The notes under the pieces are model-generated. The model saw only the letters and a list, made by a program, of their open reading frames with translations, was not told where the DNA came from and searched no databases. 64,000 bases of DNA. Origin: an uncultured Peptoniphilus sp. (lineage in GTDB: Bacteria > Bacillota > Clostridia > Tissierellales > Peptoniphilaceae). Numbering within the stretch: position 1 is the first letter of the stretch; the number at the start of each line of letters is the position of its first letter. Both the position numbers and the translations under genes were made by a program. Of the stretch, positions 1 through 8,314 are shown in pieces. Location: NCBI RefSeq assembly GCF_943913915.1, contig NZ_CALUAA010000002.1, positions 62,001-126,000 of the forward strand. Direction: 5' to 3'.

Positions 1-348
1 GGCACGGACTCCACAGATTCCGTGGATTATCCCGAATTCGGCAAAAAGGCCGCGGAGCTTGTGGCGAGCGGCGAATGTGAGCGGGGGATCGTCATCTGCG
101 GCTCCGGTATCGGTATCGGCATTGCCGCCAATAAAGTAAAGGGCATTCGCTGCGCCATGGTTTCCGAACCCTATTCCGCAGCTCTTAGCCGTCGACACAA
201 CAATGCCAACATGATTTCCATGGGCGCCCGTACCATCGGCGGGGACATGACGAAAGAAATTGCCGACGTATTTTTAGAAGAACCATTTGAAGGCGGCCGA
301 CACATTCGCCGCGTGGAAGCCATTGAGGAGGAAGTATGGGAAAAGTAA
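1..348 (+). CDS. rpiB: Ribose-5-phosphate isomerase B, 5'-truncated by window edge
   Basis: Interconverts ribose 5-phosphate and ribulose 5-phosphate in the cytosolic pentose phosphate pathway. The reading frame is open from base 1 (GTDSTDSVDYPEF), so the N-terminal part, probably about 30 residues, lies outside the window. Visible family signatures are the catalytic-cysteine segment ICGSGIG followed by AANK and GIRCA, and the SRRHNNAN-MISMGAR segment that forms the phosphate and substrate site. RpiB usually has CGTG where this protein has CGSG. The stop overlaps the start of upp by 13 bp, so the two are probably co-transcribed and translationally coupled. Confidence 0.93.
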   Translation, partial: GTDSTDSVDYPEFGKKAAELVASGECERGIVICGSGIGIGIAANKVKGIRCAMVSEPYSAALSRRHNNANMISMGARTIGGDMTKEIADVFLEEPFEGGRHIRRVEAIEEEVWEK

Positions 349-965
349 CCGTAACCGATCACCCTTTAATTCAACATAAACTGACGCTCCTTCGAGACGT
401 CAACACATCCAGTAAGGATTTTCGTCAATTACTGACAGAAATTACCATGCTTATGGGCCACGAACTGACGAGGGATCTGCCCATTCAAGATAAAGTGATC
501 GAGACCCCTATGGGAAAAGCCACGGGAAAAGAAATGGCGGGGAAAAAACCCGTTATCGTTCCCGTTTTAAGAGCGGGTCTCGGCATGGTAGACGGGCTCT
601 TAAACTTAATCCCCGGCGCTCGCGTGGGTCATATCGGCCTCTACCGCGATCCGGAGACCCTTCAACCGGTGGAATACTACTGTAAACTCCCGAAAGATGT
701 AGCAGGAAGAGAAGTTATTATTGTCGACCCCATGCTTGCAACGGGTGGCTCCCTTGCAGCGGCTATCGGCTTTGTAAAAGACAGAGGTGCCAACCATGTG
801 CGCGCCCTTTGTTTGCTCGCCGCACCTGAAGGACTGGAAGCGCTTCAAGAGGCTCATCCCGATGTGGACCTTTACGTGGCCTGCATCGACGAAAAACTTG
901 ACGACAATGCATACATCGTGCCGGGACTCGGCGATGCGGGAGATAGAATTTTCGGGACCAAATAA
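336..965 (+). CDS. upp: Uracil phosphoribosyltransferase
   Basis: Pyrimidine salvage enzyme that converts uracil and PRPP to UMP. The 209-residue length is the family norm. The PRPP-binding loop VDPMLATGGS lies near residues 130-139, and the C-terminal uracil-binding segment VPGLGDAGDRIFG is intact. The ATG follows a GGAGG about 7 bases upstream, inside the 3' end of rpiB. The rpiB-upp-tagO-wecB order links sugar-phosphate and UMP supply with synthesis of a UDP-sugar-dependent envelope polymer; that functional link is an inference from order and spacing. Confidence 0.96.
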   Translation: MGKVTVTDHPLIQHKLTLLRDVNTSSKDFRQLLTEITMLMGHELTRDLPIQDKVIETPMGKATGKEMAGKKPVIVPVLRAGLGMVDGLLNLIPGARVGHIGLYRDPETLQPVEYYCKLPKDVAGREVIIVDPMLATGGSLAAAIGFVKDRGANHVRALCLLAAPEGLEALQEAHPDVDLYVACIDEKLDDNAYIVPGLGDAGDRIFGTK

Positions 966-968
966 TCT

Positions 969-2003
969 ATGAAGACCATGATATTACCGTTTTTATTAGC
1001 GGCGATCATCAGCTTTGTCGCTACGCCGCCGGTGAGGAAATGGGCCATAAAACACGGCTTTATGGACATACCGAAAGACGAGAGGCGGGTGCACAAAAAG
1101 GCGATTCCTCTGAGCGGGGGGCTTGCCATTTACCTTGCCACGATTGTCGGCGTCCTTGTGTTTTTGCCTTTAGACAGTGAGAACATCGCCTATATTATCG
1201 GCGCGTCCCTTATCGCCTTCGCCGGCCTTTACGACGACAAATACGACTTGTCGCCTTCCTATAAATTCGGCATTCAGATTTTGGCGGCGGTGGTTTTAAT
1301 CGTAGGCGGTGTAAAAATAAGCTTTTTCACCAATCCCTTTTACGGCGCCAATCTCCTCGTGAATTTGGAATGGCTCGCCATTCCCATTACCATTTTTTGG
1401 GTGGTGGGCATTACCAACACTATCAACCTAATCGACGGCCTCGACGGCTTGGCATGCGGCATCAGTGCCATCGCCTCCATCAGCTTGATGTTTGTGGCCC
1501 ATCGATTAAATCACGGAGAGATGAGCATGTTTGCCGCCATTTTAGCCGGCAGCTGCATCGGCTTTTTGCCTTTCAACTTTAATCCCGCCAAAATATTTAT
1601 GGGGGATACGGGAGCGCTCTTTTTAGGATTTACCCTTAGCTTTTTATCTATACAAGGGGTTATGAAATCCGTAGCACTTATTACTGTCTTTATACCCGTG
1701 CTGATTTTGGCGGTGCCCGTCTTCGACACCGCCTTCGCCATGATCCGCAGAAAACTTTCAGGAAAAAGCGTGACCGAAGCGGACAAGGGGCATTTGCACC
1801 ACCGCCTTCTGCGCCATGGATTTAACCAAAAGCAAACGGTCCTCGCCCTTTACTGCGTGAGCTTAATTTTCGGCATCATCGGCAATTTAGTGAGCACCAT
1901 GCACGAGAAAAACGGCCTGATCACCGCCTTGATCATATTAGCCGTCGTCGGCATACTCGCCTTGATGCTTGGTTTTTTAAATGAGAGAGAGGAAGAAAAT
2001 TGA
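969..2003 (+). CDS. tagO: Undecaprenyl-phosphate GlcNAc-1-phosphate transferase (WecA/TagO type)
   Basis: Polytopic membrane enzyme of the MraY/WecA family that moves a GlcNAc-1-phosphate from UDP-GlcNAc to undecaprenyl phosphate, the first step in wall teichoic acid or related glycopolymer synthesis. Visible motifs are the Asp pair in GLYDDKYDL, the catalytic NTINLIDGLDGLA segment, MGDTGALFLG, and the cytosolic basic-His loop HLHHRLLRHG that separates WecA/TagO from MraY. There are about ten hydrophobic segments in 344 residues. It starts 3 bp after upp and its stop overlaps the start of the epimerase gene. The exact polymer is not determinable from this window. Confidence 0.9.
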   Translation: MKTMILPFLLAAIISFVATPPVRKWAIKHGFMDIPKDERRVHKKAIPLSGGLAIYLATIVGVLVFLPLDSENIAYIIGASLIAFAGLYDDKYDLSPSYKFGIQILAAVVLIVGGVKISFFTNPFYGANLLVNLEWLAIPITIFWVVGITNTINLIDGLDGLACGISAIASISLMFVAHRLNHGEMSMFAAILAGSCIGFLPFNFNPAKIFMGDTGALFLGFTLSFLSIQGVMKSVALITVFIPVLILAVPVFDTAFAMIRRKLSGKSVTEADKGHLHHRLLRHGFNQKQTVLALYCVSLIFGIIGNLVSTMHEKNGLITALIILAVVGILALMLGFLNEREEEN

Positions 2004-3112
2004 AAGTACTTTGCGTATTCGGCACACGGCCCGAAGCCATTAAAATGGCGCCTATCGTCTTGGAACTGAGAAAGCGAAAAGAAATCGAAAGCTATGTCGC
2101 CGTTACCGGCCAACACCGGGAAATGCTGGATCAGGTCCTCGCTATTTTCGACATCAAACCGGATTTCGATTTGGATATCTTCACTCCCGGCCAGAGCTTA
2201 ACCGATATTGCCGTGAAAAGCCTTCGAGGCCTGGAAGATGTTTTAGAAGAACTGAAGCCCGATCTTTTACTTGTACAGGGCGACACGTCCACCGTCTTTG
2301 CTGCGGCTCTTTCCGCGTTCTATCACCGGGTTACCGTCGGCCACGTGGAAGCGGGTCTCAGAAGCCACAATCTCTACTCTCCCTATCCGGAAGAGGCCAA
2401 CAGAAAACTCACCGGCGTCCTCGCCGAGTACCACTTTGCGCCTACGGAATCCAATCGCCAAAACCTTTTAAAAGAAGGATACGACGACGATAAAATCTAC
2501 ATTACCGGGAACACCGTCATCGATGCCCTCACCTATACGGAGCGGAAAGATTTCGTCTTCGACGAGCCCGCCCTTGACGCCATCGACTTCGACGAGAAGC
2601 GGGTAATTCTCCTGACCTGTCACCGTAGAGAAAACTTAGGCGAACCTATGGAGAGGGTGTTTAGCGCCGTTCGTCGCATCGCCGACGAATACGACGATGT
2701 GGAAGTGGTCTTTCCCATGCACCTGAATCCGAAAGTGCGTACCATCGCCGAATCCACCCTCGGCGGCGCCGAAAATGTGCATCGCATAGAACCTATGGAC
2801 TACCTTCCCTTTTCCAATCTCATAGCGAGAAGTAATATTATTGTCACCGATAGCGGCGGCATTCAGGAAGAAGCGCCCCACTTCGGCGTGCCCGTTCTCG
2901 TGGCGCGGGAAGAAACGGAGCGATGGGAAGGTGTGGAAGCGGAGACTGCGAAGCTCGTGGGAACCGATGAAGAAAAATTATACGACGCATTAAGGACACT
3001 GCTCGACGACAAAAGCGCCTACGAATCCATGGCTCAAGCCGTGAATCCATACGGCGACGGCAAGGCGGCCGAGCGTATCGTGGATATTATTTTAAAGGAC
3101 AAACTGAAATAG
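2000..3112 (+). CDS. wecB: UDP-N-acetylglucosamine 2-epimerase (non-hydrolysing)
   Basis: Cytosolic enzyme giving UDP-ManNAc from UDP-GlcNAc (WecB/MnaA), for teichoic-acid linkage units or capsule. Family motifs in order: GTRPEAIKMAP at the N-terminus, GDTSTVFA, GHVEAGLRS, YPEEANRKL, NTVIDAL, CHRRENLG and TDSGGIQEEAP. Length 370 is typical. Start codon is TTG at 2000, overlapping the TGA of the preceding transferase (TTGA), which implies translational coupling. The direct tagO-wecB pairing supports a ManNAc-containing linkage unit or wall polysaccharide. Confidence 0.94.
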   Translation: MKVLCVFGTRPEAIKMAPIVLELRKRKEIESYVAVTGQHREMLDQVLAIFDIKPDFDLDIFTPGQSLTDIAVKSLRGLEDVLEELKPDLLLVQGDTSTVFAAALSAFYHRVTVGHVEAGLRSHNLYSPYPEEANRKLTGVLAEYHFAPTESNRQNLLKEGYDDDKIYITGNTVIDALTYTERKDFVFDEPALDAIDFDEKRVILLTCHRRENLGEPMERVFSAVRRIADEYDDVEVVFPMHLNPKVRTIAESTLGGAENVHRIEPMDYLPFSNLIARSNIIVTDSGGIQEEAPHFGVPVLVAREETERWEGVEAETAKLVGTDEEKLYDALRTLLDDKSAYESMAQAVNPYGDGKAAERIVDIILKDKLK

Positions 3113-3120
3113 GAGTTTGG

Positions 3121-4425
3121 ATGAAGTTATTAAAACGAAGTGCTGTTCTTTTACTTGCGGCTCTCCTCCTCATGGGGGCGGCGCCGCCTGCTGCAAACGG
3201 AGCGGAAAACGCTCCGCCTGAAAAAGTAGAGGAGCCCAGGGATCAAAAAGAAAAAATCCATACGGCGAAAGGCGTCTTGCAAATGAACGCCACTGAGAAA
3301 AAAGCGTTCGATGAAGCCATGGCAAAGTCCGAAACCGCCCTCTTAAAAAGCTATATCATCGGGGATTACGAGACGGGGCGAATTTATGAGGAGCATAATG
3401 CCGACGAAGTGGTAGGCCTCGCCTCCACATCGAAACTCATGGCCATGTACTGCATCTACGAAGCCATTGATAAAGGTGAAATCGGGATGAAGGATAAAGT
3501 CACCATCGGTCATAACGCCGCCTCCATGCATGGCAGTACTTATAAAATGAAGGAAAACGAAGTCTACACGGTAGAAGAACTTATCCATGCCGGTATGATC
3601 GTATCGGGTAACGACGCCATGATTTCTCTGGCCGAGTACATCGCCGGAACCCAAGAGGCCTTTGTAGCGCGGATGAACGCGAAGGCGAAAGAACTCGGCT
3701 TGACCCACGCCCACTTCATCAATTGCCACGGGCTGACCGATTACGCAAAAGATGATTACAATCGGGCAACGGCTCGGGAGATGTTTGAACTTTCCCGCAG
3801 ACTTTTAAAAGACTATCCCATGATTTTACAGGCCACGACCCGGGAGAAACTGAACGAACCTCAAAGAGAATACTTGGCTTATAACACCAATCCCCTTATG
3901 GGCATTCTCGCTCCGGTGGACGGTTTAAAAACCGGCTATACAGGTGCTGCCGGGCGCTGCTTTATCGCCACAGGCGCTCAAATGGGCGATGAGCACACGC
4001 GCTTTACCCGCTTTATCGGCGTCTACATGGGGGCGCAAAACGATATGGATCGCTACGCTGCGGCGCTGAAACTTTCGAAGCGCGCACTGGCGTACCGCTC
4101 CACCTACCTCTGTAAAAAAGACGAAGAGGTAGGCATGCTGGAGTTAAAAGACGCCTCCCCCAATCAGTCGCCGGTTTACGCCGGAAAGGAACTCATTTAT
4201 TTGAAGAAGGGAGAAGAGGAGATCAAGCGCTACGTCGATTATTTCGATATAACCGTTCCTCATTCGAGAAAAGAGCCCGTGGGCCGCGTACGCTACGAAT
4301 CGGGCGGGAAAGAAATCGGGCGAGCGGATGTCTTCGTAAAAGAAGATATAAAACATCCCAATCCCATCTTAAAATACAAAGATCTTATGGCGGCCGTGTT
4401 CCGTTCCATGGAGCGCGCCGCTTGA
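3121..4425 (+). CDS. D-alanyl-D-alanine carboxypeptidase (low-molecular-weight PBP)
   Basis: Exported peptidase of the S11 family that trims the terminal D-Ala of peptidoglycan stem peptides. An N-terminal signal sequence ends near residue 27 (basic start, Leu/Ala-rich core). The active-site triad is complete: STSK at 102-105, SGN at 162-164 and KTG at 270-272. The C-terminal third fits the beta domain of PBP5-like proteins. The last residues are hydrophobic or basic, possibly a weak membrane anchor. It follows the polymer genes with an 8-bp gap. The -35 box of the tRNA-Arg promoter overlaps its stop codon. Confidence 0.93.
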   Translation: MKLLKRSAVLLLAALLLMGAAPPAANGAENAPPEKVEEPRDQKEKIHTAKGVLQMNATEKKAFDEAMAKSETALLKSYIIGDYETGRIYEEHNADEVVGLASTSKLMAMYCIYEAIDKGEIGMKDKVTIGHNAASMHGSTYKMKENEVYTVEELIHAGMIVSGNDAMISLAEYIAGTQEAFVARMNAKAKELGLTHAHFINCHGLTDYAKDDYNRATAREMFELSRRLLKDYPMILQATTREKLNEPQREYLAYNTNPLMGILAPVDGLKTGYTGAAGRCFIATGAQMGDEHTRFTRFIGVYMGAQNDMDRYAAALKLSKRALAYRSTYLCKKDEEVGMLELKDASPNQSPVYAGKELIYLKKGEEEIKRYVDYFDITVPHSRKEPVGRVRYESGGKEIGRADVFVKEDIKHPNPILKYKDLMAAVFRSMERAA

Positions 4426-4450
4426 CAGCGCAGCGGACTATTGCTAAAAT
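4422..4450 (+). promoter_or_regulatory. Sigma-A promoter of tRNA-Arg
   Basis: Perfect -35 TTGACA (4422-4427), 17-bp spacer, -10 TAAAAT (4445-4450). The -35 hexamer contains the TGA stop of the upstream carboxypeptidase gene. The tRNA starts 11 bp after the -10 box. Confidence 0.85.
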
Positions 4451-4460
4451 AGATCGGTAT

Positions 4461-4537
4461 GAACCCGTAGTTCAGCTGGATAGAACGTTGCCCTCCGAAG
4501 GCAAAGATCGTTGGTTCGAATCCAATCGGGTTCGCCA
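4461..4537 (+). tRNA. tRNA-Arg (anticodon CCG), CCA encoded
   Basis: Full cloverleaf: acceptor GAACCCG/CGGGTTC, D-arm with AGCTGGATAGA, anticodon stem TTGCC/GGCAA closing the loop CTCCGAA (anticodon CCG, decoding CGG), T-arm with GGTTCGAATCC, discriminator G and an encoded CCA. Its own promoter and terminator flank it. A degraded copy of its 3' half appears about 1.2 kb downstream. Confidence 0.95.
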
Positions 4538-4581
4538 TATAAAAACGACCGAGACCAAAAAGCCTCGGTCGTTTTTTGTTG
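4510..4581 (+). repeat. Left copy of tRNA-Arg 3'-end repeat (putative attL/attB)
   Basis: The T-arm, CCA end and terminator of tRNA-Arg recur in degenerate form at 5699-5768. In the first 41 bases there are 5 differences, all transitions. The arrangement is what integration into the 3' end of a tRNA gene followed by decay would leave. Confidence 0.6.
4542..4577 (+). terminator. Terminator of tRNA-Arg
   Basis: Stem CGACCGAG (4546-4553) pairs with CTCGGTCG (4564-4571), flanked by an A-run and followed by TTTTTT. It is the intrinsic terminator of the single-tRNA unit. Confidence 0.9.
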
Positions 4582-4589
4582 TATTTAGA

Positions 4590-4618
4590 TTGTAAATTCA
4601 AGATAATATTCATATACT
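4590..4618 (+). promoter_or_regulatory. Putative promoter of the 4666 orphan gene
   Basis: TTGTAA (4590-4595), 17-bp spacer, TATACT (4613-4618), followed by an AGGAG ribosome-binding site ahead of 4666. It lies in AT-rich sequence, so chance matches are more likely here than elsewhere. Confidence 0.5.
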
Positions 4619-4665
4619 AATAACTAGTAGGAAGCGTCAGCAAGATAAAAGATAGGAGTTCTTAT

Positions 4666-5148
4666 ATGATGACTAAACATAAACTATTTCGATTCTTGAT
4701 TTTTATCCTTTGCTTCTTGGTTTTTGCTTGCTTATTTTCCATTTTTATATGGCCAAAAACAGATATAGCTAAAAACAGGTATTATCAGACAACCTATCCT
4801 TTTTTTGCTATTCCTAAGGGATTCCAGGAAGAAGTTATTTTCAGGACAGAAGACTGGGAACCTAGTGGATTTAGCCTTCTCCATTACGAAGAAGAGGAAA
4901 TAGAACACTGGACCCCAGAACACTTGGATCCCAAGGTTCAGCCCGTCTCTTCTGAAGAATTTGTAACTCAAGTAGTAGAAACACCTTTTCTTAGAGACTA
5001 TAAGGAAATAATTCAACCTATTCTTGGTCCTCAAATAGAAAAAGATCCCCATCCCAGCTGCTACAAATACCAAAAAAATGGAAATGTTTATTTCCTTTAC
5101 GTTCCTAGCAATGAAAATACTCTTTATTTTATATACCGAATCATGTAA
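4666..5148 (+). CDS. Orphan membrane-anchored protein of unknown function
   Basis: Not recognised. The 160 residues begin with a strong hydrophobic segment (about residues 9-31: signal anchor) and continue as an acidic, aromatic-rich extracytoplasmic domain with EEEEIEHW and a C-terminal part rich in Tyr/Phe. AGGAG lies just upstream of ATGATG. Base composition is clearly more AT-rich than the flanking chromosome. It sits between the tRNA-Arg gene and a broken recombinase, inside the putative decayed element. A minus-strand frame of similar length overlaps it but lacks a convincing ribosome site. Confidence 0.6.
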   Translation: MMTKHKLFRFLIFILCFLVFACLFSIFIWPKTDIAKNRYYQTTYPFFAIPKGFQEEVIFRTEDWEPSGFSLLHYEEEEIEHWTPEHLDPKVQPVSSEEFVTQVVETPFLRDYKEIIQPILGPQIEKDPHPSCYKYQKNGNVYFLYVPSNENTLYFIYRIM

Positions 5149-5197
5149 ACTTTCCTCTACTGTCCATTGTGTTTCAAACTTCAGCAATCTATAGATA

Positions 5198-5572
5198 AAA
5201 GGTATTGGAGTGAAGATCCTGAACATTCCAACGACATTGGTATATTTAGAGAGCGAAGATTTTCTCAATGGGTCATGGAGATGGTAAATAACATTCTTAT
5301 AGAAGAGCCGGGACTACTGCCGAAAAAGAGCGATTGAAGAAAAGGCAACGACAACGTGAAGGGCTTGACCTTGCCAAAGCTAAAGGGAGTGAAAATGGGT
5401 AGACCGAAGATGAACTATTCCACTTTTAGCGAGAAGCAACGTAAGCTGATTACTGAACTATATCCACGGTGGAGAGCGAGAGATTACGGCAGCGGCCTTT
5501 ATGGAGAAGGTGGAACTGAAACGGAATACCTTTTATAAGATCATGAAAGAGTACGAGGCAAAAGCATTGTAG
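5198..5572 (+). pseudogene. Serine recombinase/resolvase remnant, several frameshifts
   Basis: Reading across frames gives ordered pieces of a resolvase/invertase. GVKILNIPTTLV (from 5198) comes first, then VMEMVNNILIEE, the hinge AEKERLKKRQRQREGLDLAKAKG, then VKMGRPK and a C-terminal helix-turn-helix (ITAAAFMEKVELKRNTFYKIMKEYE) ending at TAG 5570-5572. At least three frame changes separate them and the N-terminal catalytic Ser domain is missing. The order matches a small serine resolvase, so this is a decayed mobility gene, consistent with the tRNA-end repeats around it. Confidence 0.75.
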
Positions 5573-5698
5573 TTAAAAAACCTGTGCTAAAGTCAATTCA
5601 GGTTCGGGGAATACTCCCATGAATTAGATTTTCATAATAGTAGAAAAAATTACATAACAGCGGGAACAGCTAAATTTAAAGGTTTAAACTTTTCTATT

Positions 5699-5768
5699 GT
5701 TGGTTTGAATCCGATCGGGCTCACCATATGAAAACGACCTAGAGCGAGAAGCCCCACTTTTTTTGTTG
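5699..5768 (+). repeat. Right, degenerate copy of tRNA-Arg 3' end (putative attR remnant)
   Basis: Resembles 4510-4581: T-arm GGTTTGAATCC, CGGGCTCACCAT, then an AAAACGACC and T-run that echo the tRNA terminator. The acceptor complement and 5' half are absent, so it cannot be a functional tRNA. It marks the far side of the 1.2-kb segment holding the orphan gene and the recombinase remnant. Confidence 0.6.
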
Positions 5769-5821
5769 CACAAATTTGTACATTGATTCATCGTTGTGTC
5801 CATAATTTTAATGAACACTTT

Positions 5822-5850
5822 TTGACTTATGTATAGATACTGCCTATATT
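5822..5850 (+). promoter_or_regulatory. Promoter of the ABC/DUF169 operon
   Basis: TTGACT (5822-5827), 17-bp spacer, TATATT (5845-5850). About 95 bases of leader precede the TTG start at 5952. I see no recognised riboswitch in that leader. Confidence 0.7.
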
Positions 5851-5951
5851 TAATGTTTTAAATTTGAATTGCAAATTTGACTAAGGTTATTGTGATGATA
5901 AAATCTCTTTAGGCTGTTTATGATTTTTTTATCGAGCAAGTGGGTGGTTGA

Positions 5952-6644
5952 TTGATAGAGATAAAGAATTTATGTAAATCATATGGAACAAATGTAATAC
6001 TTGAAAATGTAAACTTACGAATAAACGAAGGTGATTTCTTCGGTTTAATCGGGAAAAGTGGCTCCGGGAAATCGACTCTGCTTCGTTGCATGAATGGGTT
6101 AGAAAAGGTTTCATCAGGAGAGATCTTGATCAATGGAACGAATATAAGAGGTCTTCCAGAAAAAGAGTTGAATGCTGTTAGAAAAAATATGGGCATGGTC
6201 TTTCAAGGCTTTTCCTTGATGCAGCGATTGTCAGTATTTGATAACATAGCACTCCCTATGAGAGTGTGGAAAATGAATGATGATGCTATCAATACAAGGG
6301 TAAATTATTTGCTGAATGTCGTAAATTTAAATGATAAGAGAGAGCATTTTCCCAAGCAGCTTTCAGGTGGACAAAAGCAAAGGGTAGCTATTGCCAGAGC
6401 CTTGGCTCTAGAGACGTCTATTCTGTTATGTGACGAACCTACTTCTGCACTAGATCCTGAGAATGAAAAATCAATTTTAGAGTTGCTTGTAGATCTTAAT
6501 CGTTCCCTTGGCATTACGGTCGTAATGGTATCCCACCAAATGGATGTAATTCGTACAACATGCAACTCGTTTTCAGTTGTAAAGAACAGAAGTGTTTCAA
6601 AGCCTTATCCTACCTCAGAATTGAGCTTTGCAGAGTTGTCCTAA
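5952..6644 (+). CDS. MetN-like ABC transporter ATPase (lacks NIL domain)
   Basis: Cytosolic ATPase subunit of an importer. Walker A GKSGSGKST, Q-loop MVFQGFSL, signature LSGGQKQR, Walker B ILLCDEPTSALD and the switch His in VSHQMD are all intact. Its closest general resemblance is to MetN of methionine importers. At 230 residues it stops right after the nucleotide-binding domain and has no C-terminal NIL/ACT-like regulatory domain, which MetN normally carries. Start is TTG 5952, directly after an in-frame TGA, which rules out an upstream start. The next gene follows after 11 bp. Confidence 0.85.
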   Translation: MIEIKNLCKSYGTNVILENVNLRINEGDFFGLIGKSGSGKSTLLRCMNGLEKVSSGEILINGTNIRGLPEKELNAVRKNMGMVFQGFSLMQRLSVFDNIALPMRVWKMNDDAINTRVNYLLNVVNLNDKREHFPKQLSGGQKQRVAIARALALETSILLCDEPTSALDPENEKSILELLVDLNRSLGITVVMVSHQMDVIRTTCNSFSVVKNRSVSKPYPTSELSFAELS

Positions 6645-6655
6645 AGGAGAAGTAG

Positions 6656-7309
6656 ATGTTCATTCGATATATTTATGAATTAATATTACCTGCCTTTATT
6701 GACACTTTAAAAATGATTGGTATTACAATGTTAATTTCAACTATCTTAGGCGGATTAACTGGTATGATAATGGTTTTGTCTCATCCCCAGGGGTTAAAGC
6801 CGAATAGAAGGGTGTATGGAATCCTCTCTTTTATTGTAAATACAATAAGAAGTTTACCTTTCATTCTTCTGGTTGTGATCCTGGCCCCTTTGACGAGATT
6901 GATCAATGGGAGTATCGTTGGGATTTATGCCGCTATTATACCGATGAGCATAGGCGGTATTCCAATGGTAGCGAAATTATTAGAAAATGAATTTCTGTCA
7001 GTACGAGAGGAAGTTATTGAAGCTGCCCAGTCCTATGGCTCAACAAAATATCAAATATTTTTTTACGTTATACTTAAAGAAAGTGTGCCTGGGATCATAA
7101 ACAGTTTAACGTTAGCAACTATTAGCTGCGTAGGTGCCACCGCGATGGCGGGAGCTGTAGGTGCCGGAGGATTAGGTTCGGTAGCCTTAAATCAGGGTTT
7201 TTATAGCTACAACAATGTTGTTCTATATACTAGCGTGTTATGTATTATTTTAATAATCGCTGTTATTCAAGGATTGGGGAACTTTTTGTATAAAGCATCC
7301 TTGAGATGA
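6656..7309 (+). CDS. MetI-like ABC transporter permease
   Basis: Membrane subunit pairing with the MetN-like ATPase. The 217 residues contain about five hydrophobic helices. The conserved binding-protein-dependent EAA loop reads EAAQSYGSTKYQIFFYVILKE near residues 122-142, a region that docks on the ATPase. Length and layout match MetI. AGGAG lies 5 bases before the ATG. The substrate is unknown, since the cognate lipoproteins are divergent members of the NlpA/MetQ family. Confidence 0.85.
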   Translation: MFIRYIYELILPAFIDTLKMIGITMLISTILGGLTGMIMVLSHPQGLKPNRRVYGILSFIVNTIRSLPFILLVVILAPLTRLINGSIVGIYAAIIPMSIGGIPMVAKLLENEFLSVREEVIEAAQSYGSTKYQIFFYVILKESVPGIINSLTLATISCVGATAMAGAVGAGGLGSVALNQGFYSYNNVVLYTSVLCIILIIAVIQGLGNFLYKASLR

Positions 7310-7312
7310 TGA

Positions 7313-8173
7313 ATGGGGGAAGGTTTGAATTCGTTATTCAGAAAAATTGCAGTTGTTTCACTTGCATTGATGGTTTGTTTAAGTGTGGTGGCATGTTCAC
7401 GAAATGAAGATGCTTCTCAAGCTGATAAGGAAAAAATTAAAATTGGATGTTTTCCATCAACTGGCGTCTTTCCTAAGTTGTTGAAGGAAAATTTAGCTGA
7501 CGATTATGATGTTGAAGTTGTCGTTTTTGATGGAAATAATATACCATGCGAAGCATTGAATTCGAAAGAAATTGATGCCGTAGTAGGCAATGGAGATAAG
7601 TGGCTGAATACATTCAACAAAGAGAATAATACAGATCTGGTTATGATAGATCCCTTTTATTCTTATTTTTATGCACTATACTCCGAAAAGTATGAGAATC
7701 CTGAAGAAATTCCTCAAAATGCAAAAATTGCCATTGCAAATGATCCAACAAACACAAACAATGCTTTAAAGCTATTGCAAAATGCAAAATTAATTGAATT
7801 AAGGGACAAACCTAGTGATGGTGAGTTATATAGCAAGATGGACATTGTAAAGAATGATAAAAACTTAGAATTCGTACAAATGGACTTAACAGTTGTCGCT
7901 AAAAACCTATCAGATGTTGATGGTGCAGTAGTATCAGCCGTTTTGATTCAAGAAGCTGGGCGTGATCCGTTATCATTTTTAGCGCTGCCTGATAAAGAAG
8001 ATTTACAAAAAGATGGTTTGATTATTCGTAGTAGCGATAAGGACAAACAGTGGGTTAAAGATGCAATTGAAGTAAGTCACAAGGAAGAGAACTCAAAAAA
8101 ACTGATGGATCAGTTGAAGGGGACTGCGTTCATGGTCGAAAAAACAGATGCGTTCTATTCGCAAAATAAATAG
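7313..8173 (+). CDS. NlpA/MetQ-like substrate-binding lipoprotein, copy 1
   Basis: Extracytoplasmic receptor of the importer. The signal peptide ends in a lipobox VVAC near residue 28, so the mature N-terminal Cys is lipid-anchored. The mature domain starts KIKIGCFPST and carries NNIPCEAL, EIDAVVGNGDKW and a conserved ANDPTNTNNALKLLQNA hinge region, as in MetQ-type two-lobe binders. The two Cys (GCFPST, PCEAL) are not MetQ hallmarks but are kept in copy 2. The ATG at 7313 gives six extra N-terminal residues; TTG 7325 behind GGGGGA is an alternative start. Confidence 0.8.
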   Translation: MGEGLNSLFRKIAVVSLALMVCLSVVACSRNEDASQADKEKIKIGCFPSTGVFPKLLKENLADDYDVEVVVFDGNNIPCEALNSKEIDAVVGNGDKWLNTFNKENNTDLVMIDPFYSYFYALYSEKYENPEEIPQNAKIAIANDPTNTNNALKLLQNAKLIELRDKPSDGELYSKMDIVKNDKNLEFVQMDLTVVAKNLSDVDGAVVSAVLIQEAGRDPLSFLALPDKEDLQKDGLIIRSSDKDKQWVKDAIEVSHKEENSKKLMDQLKGTAFMVEKTDAFYSQNK

Positions 8174-8314
8174 TGATGACTTGCTTATAGATAAGTTCAA
8201 GGTATTTGGTGTGTGACGGTTCATTGCCGGTTGCATTTACCGGAAGGGATGTAGTACATTATAAAACTATTTTTATGTCGGCTGACTCAGTAAAGAAAGT
8301 AAAGAGGAGAGATT

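Noticed and set aside
4732..5268. 178-residue minus-strand frame over the orphan gene
   Set aside because: No ribosome site or promoter seen, and it runs into the recombinase remnant; the plus-strand frame has a signal anchor, AGGAG and a promoter.
5699..5768. Second functional tRNA-Arg
   Set aside because: Only the T-arm and 3' end are present; no D-arm, anticodon arm or matching acceptor 5' strand.
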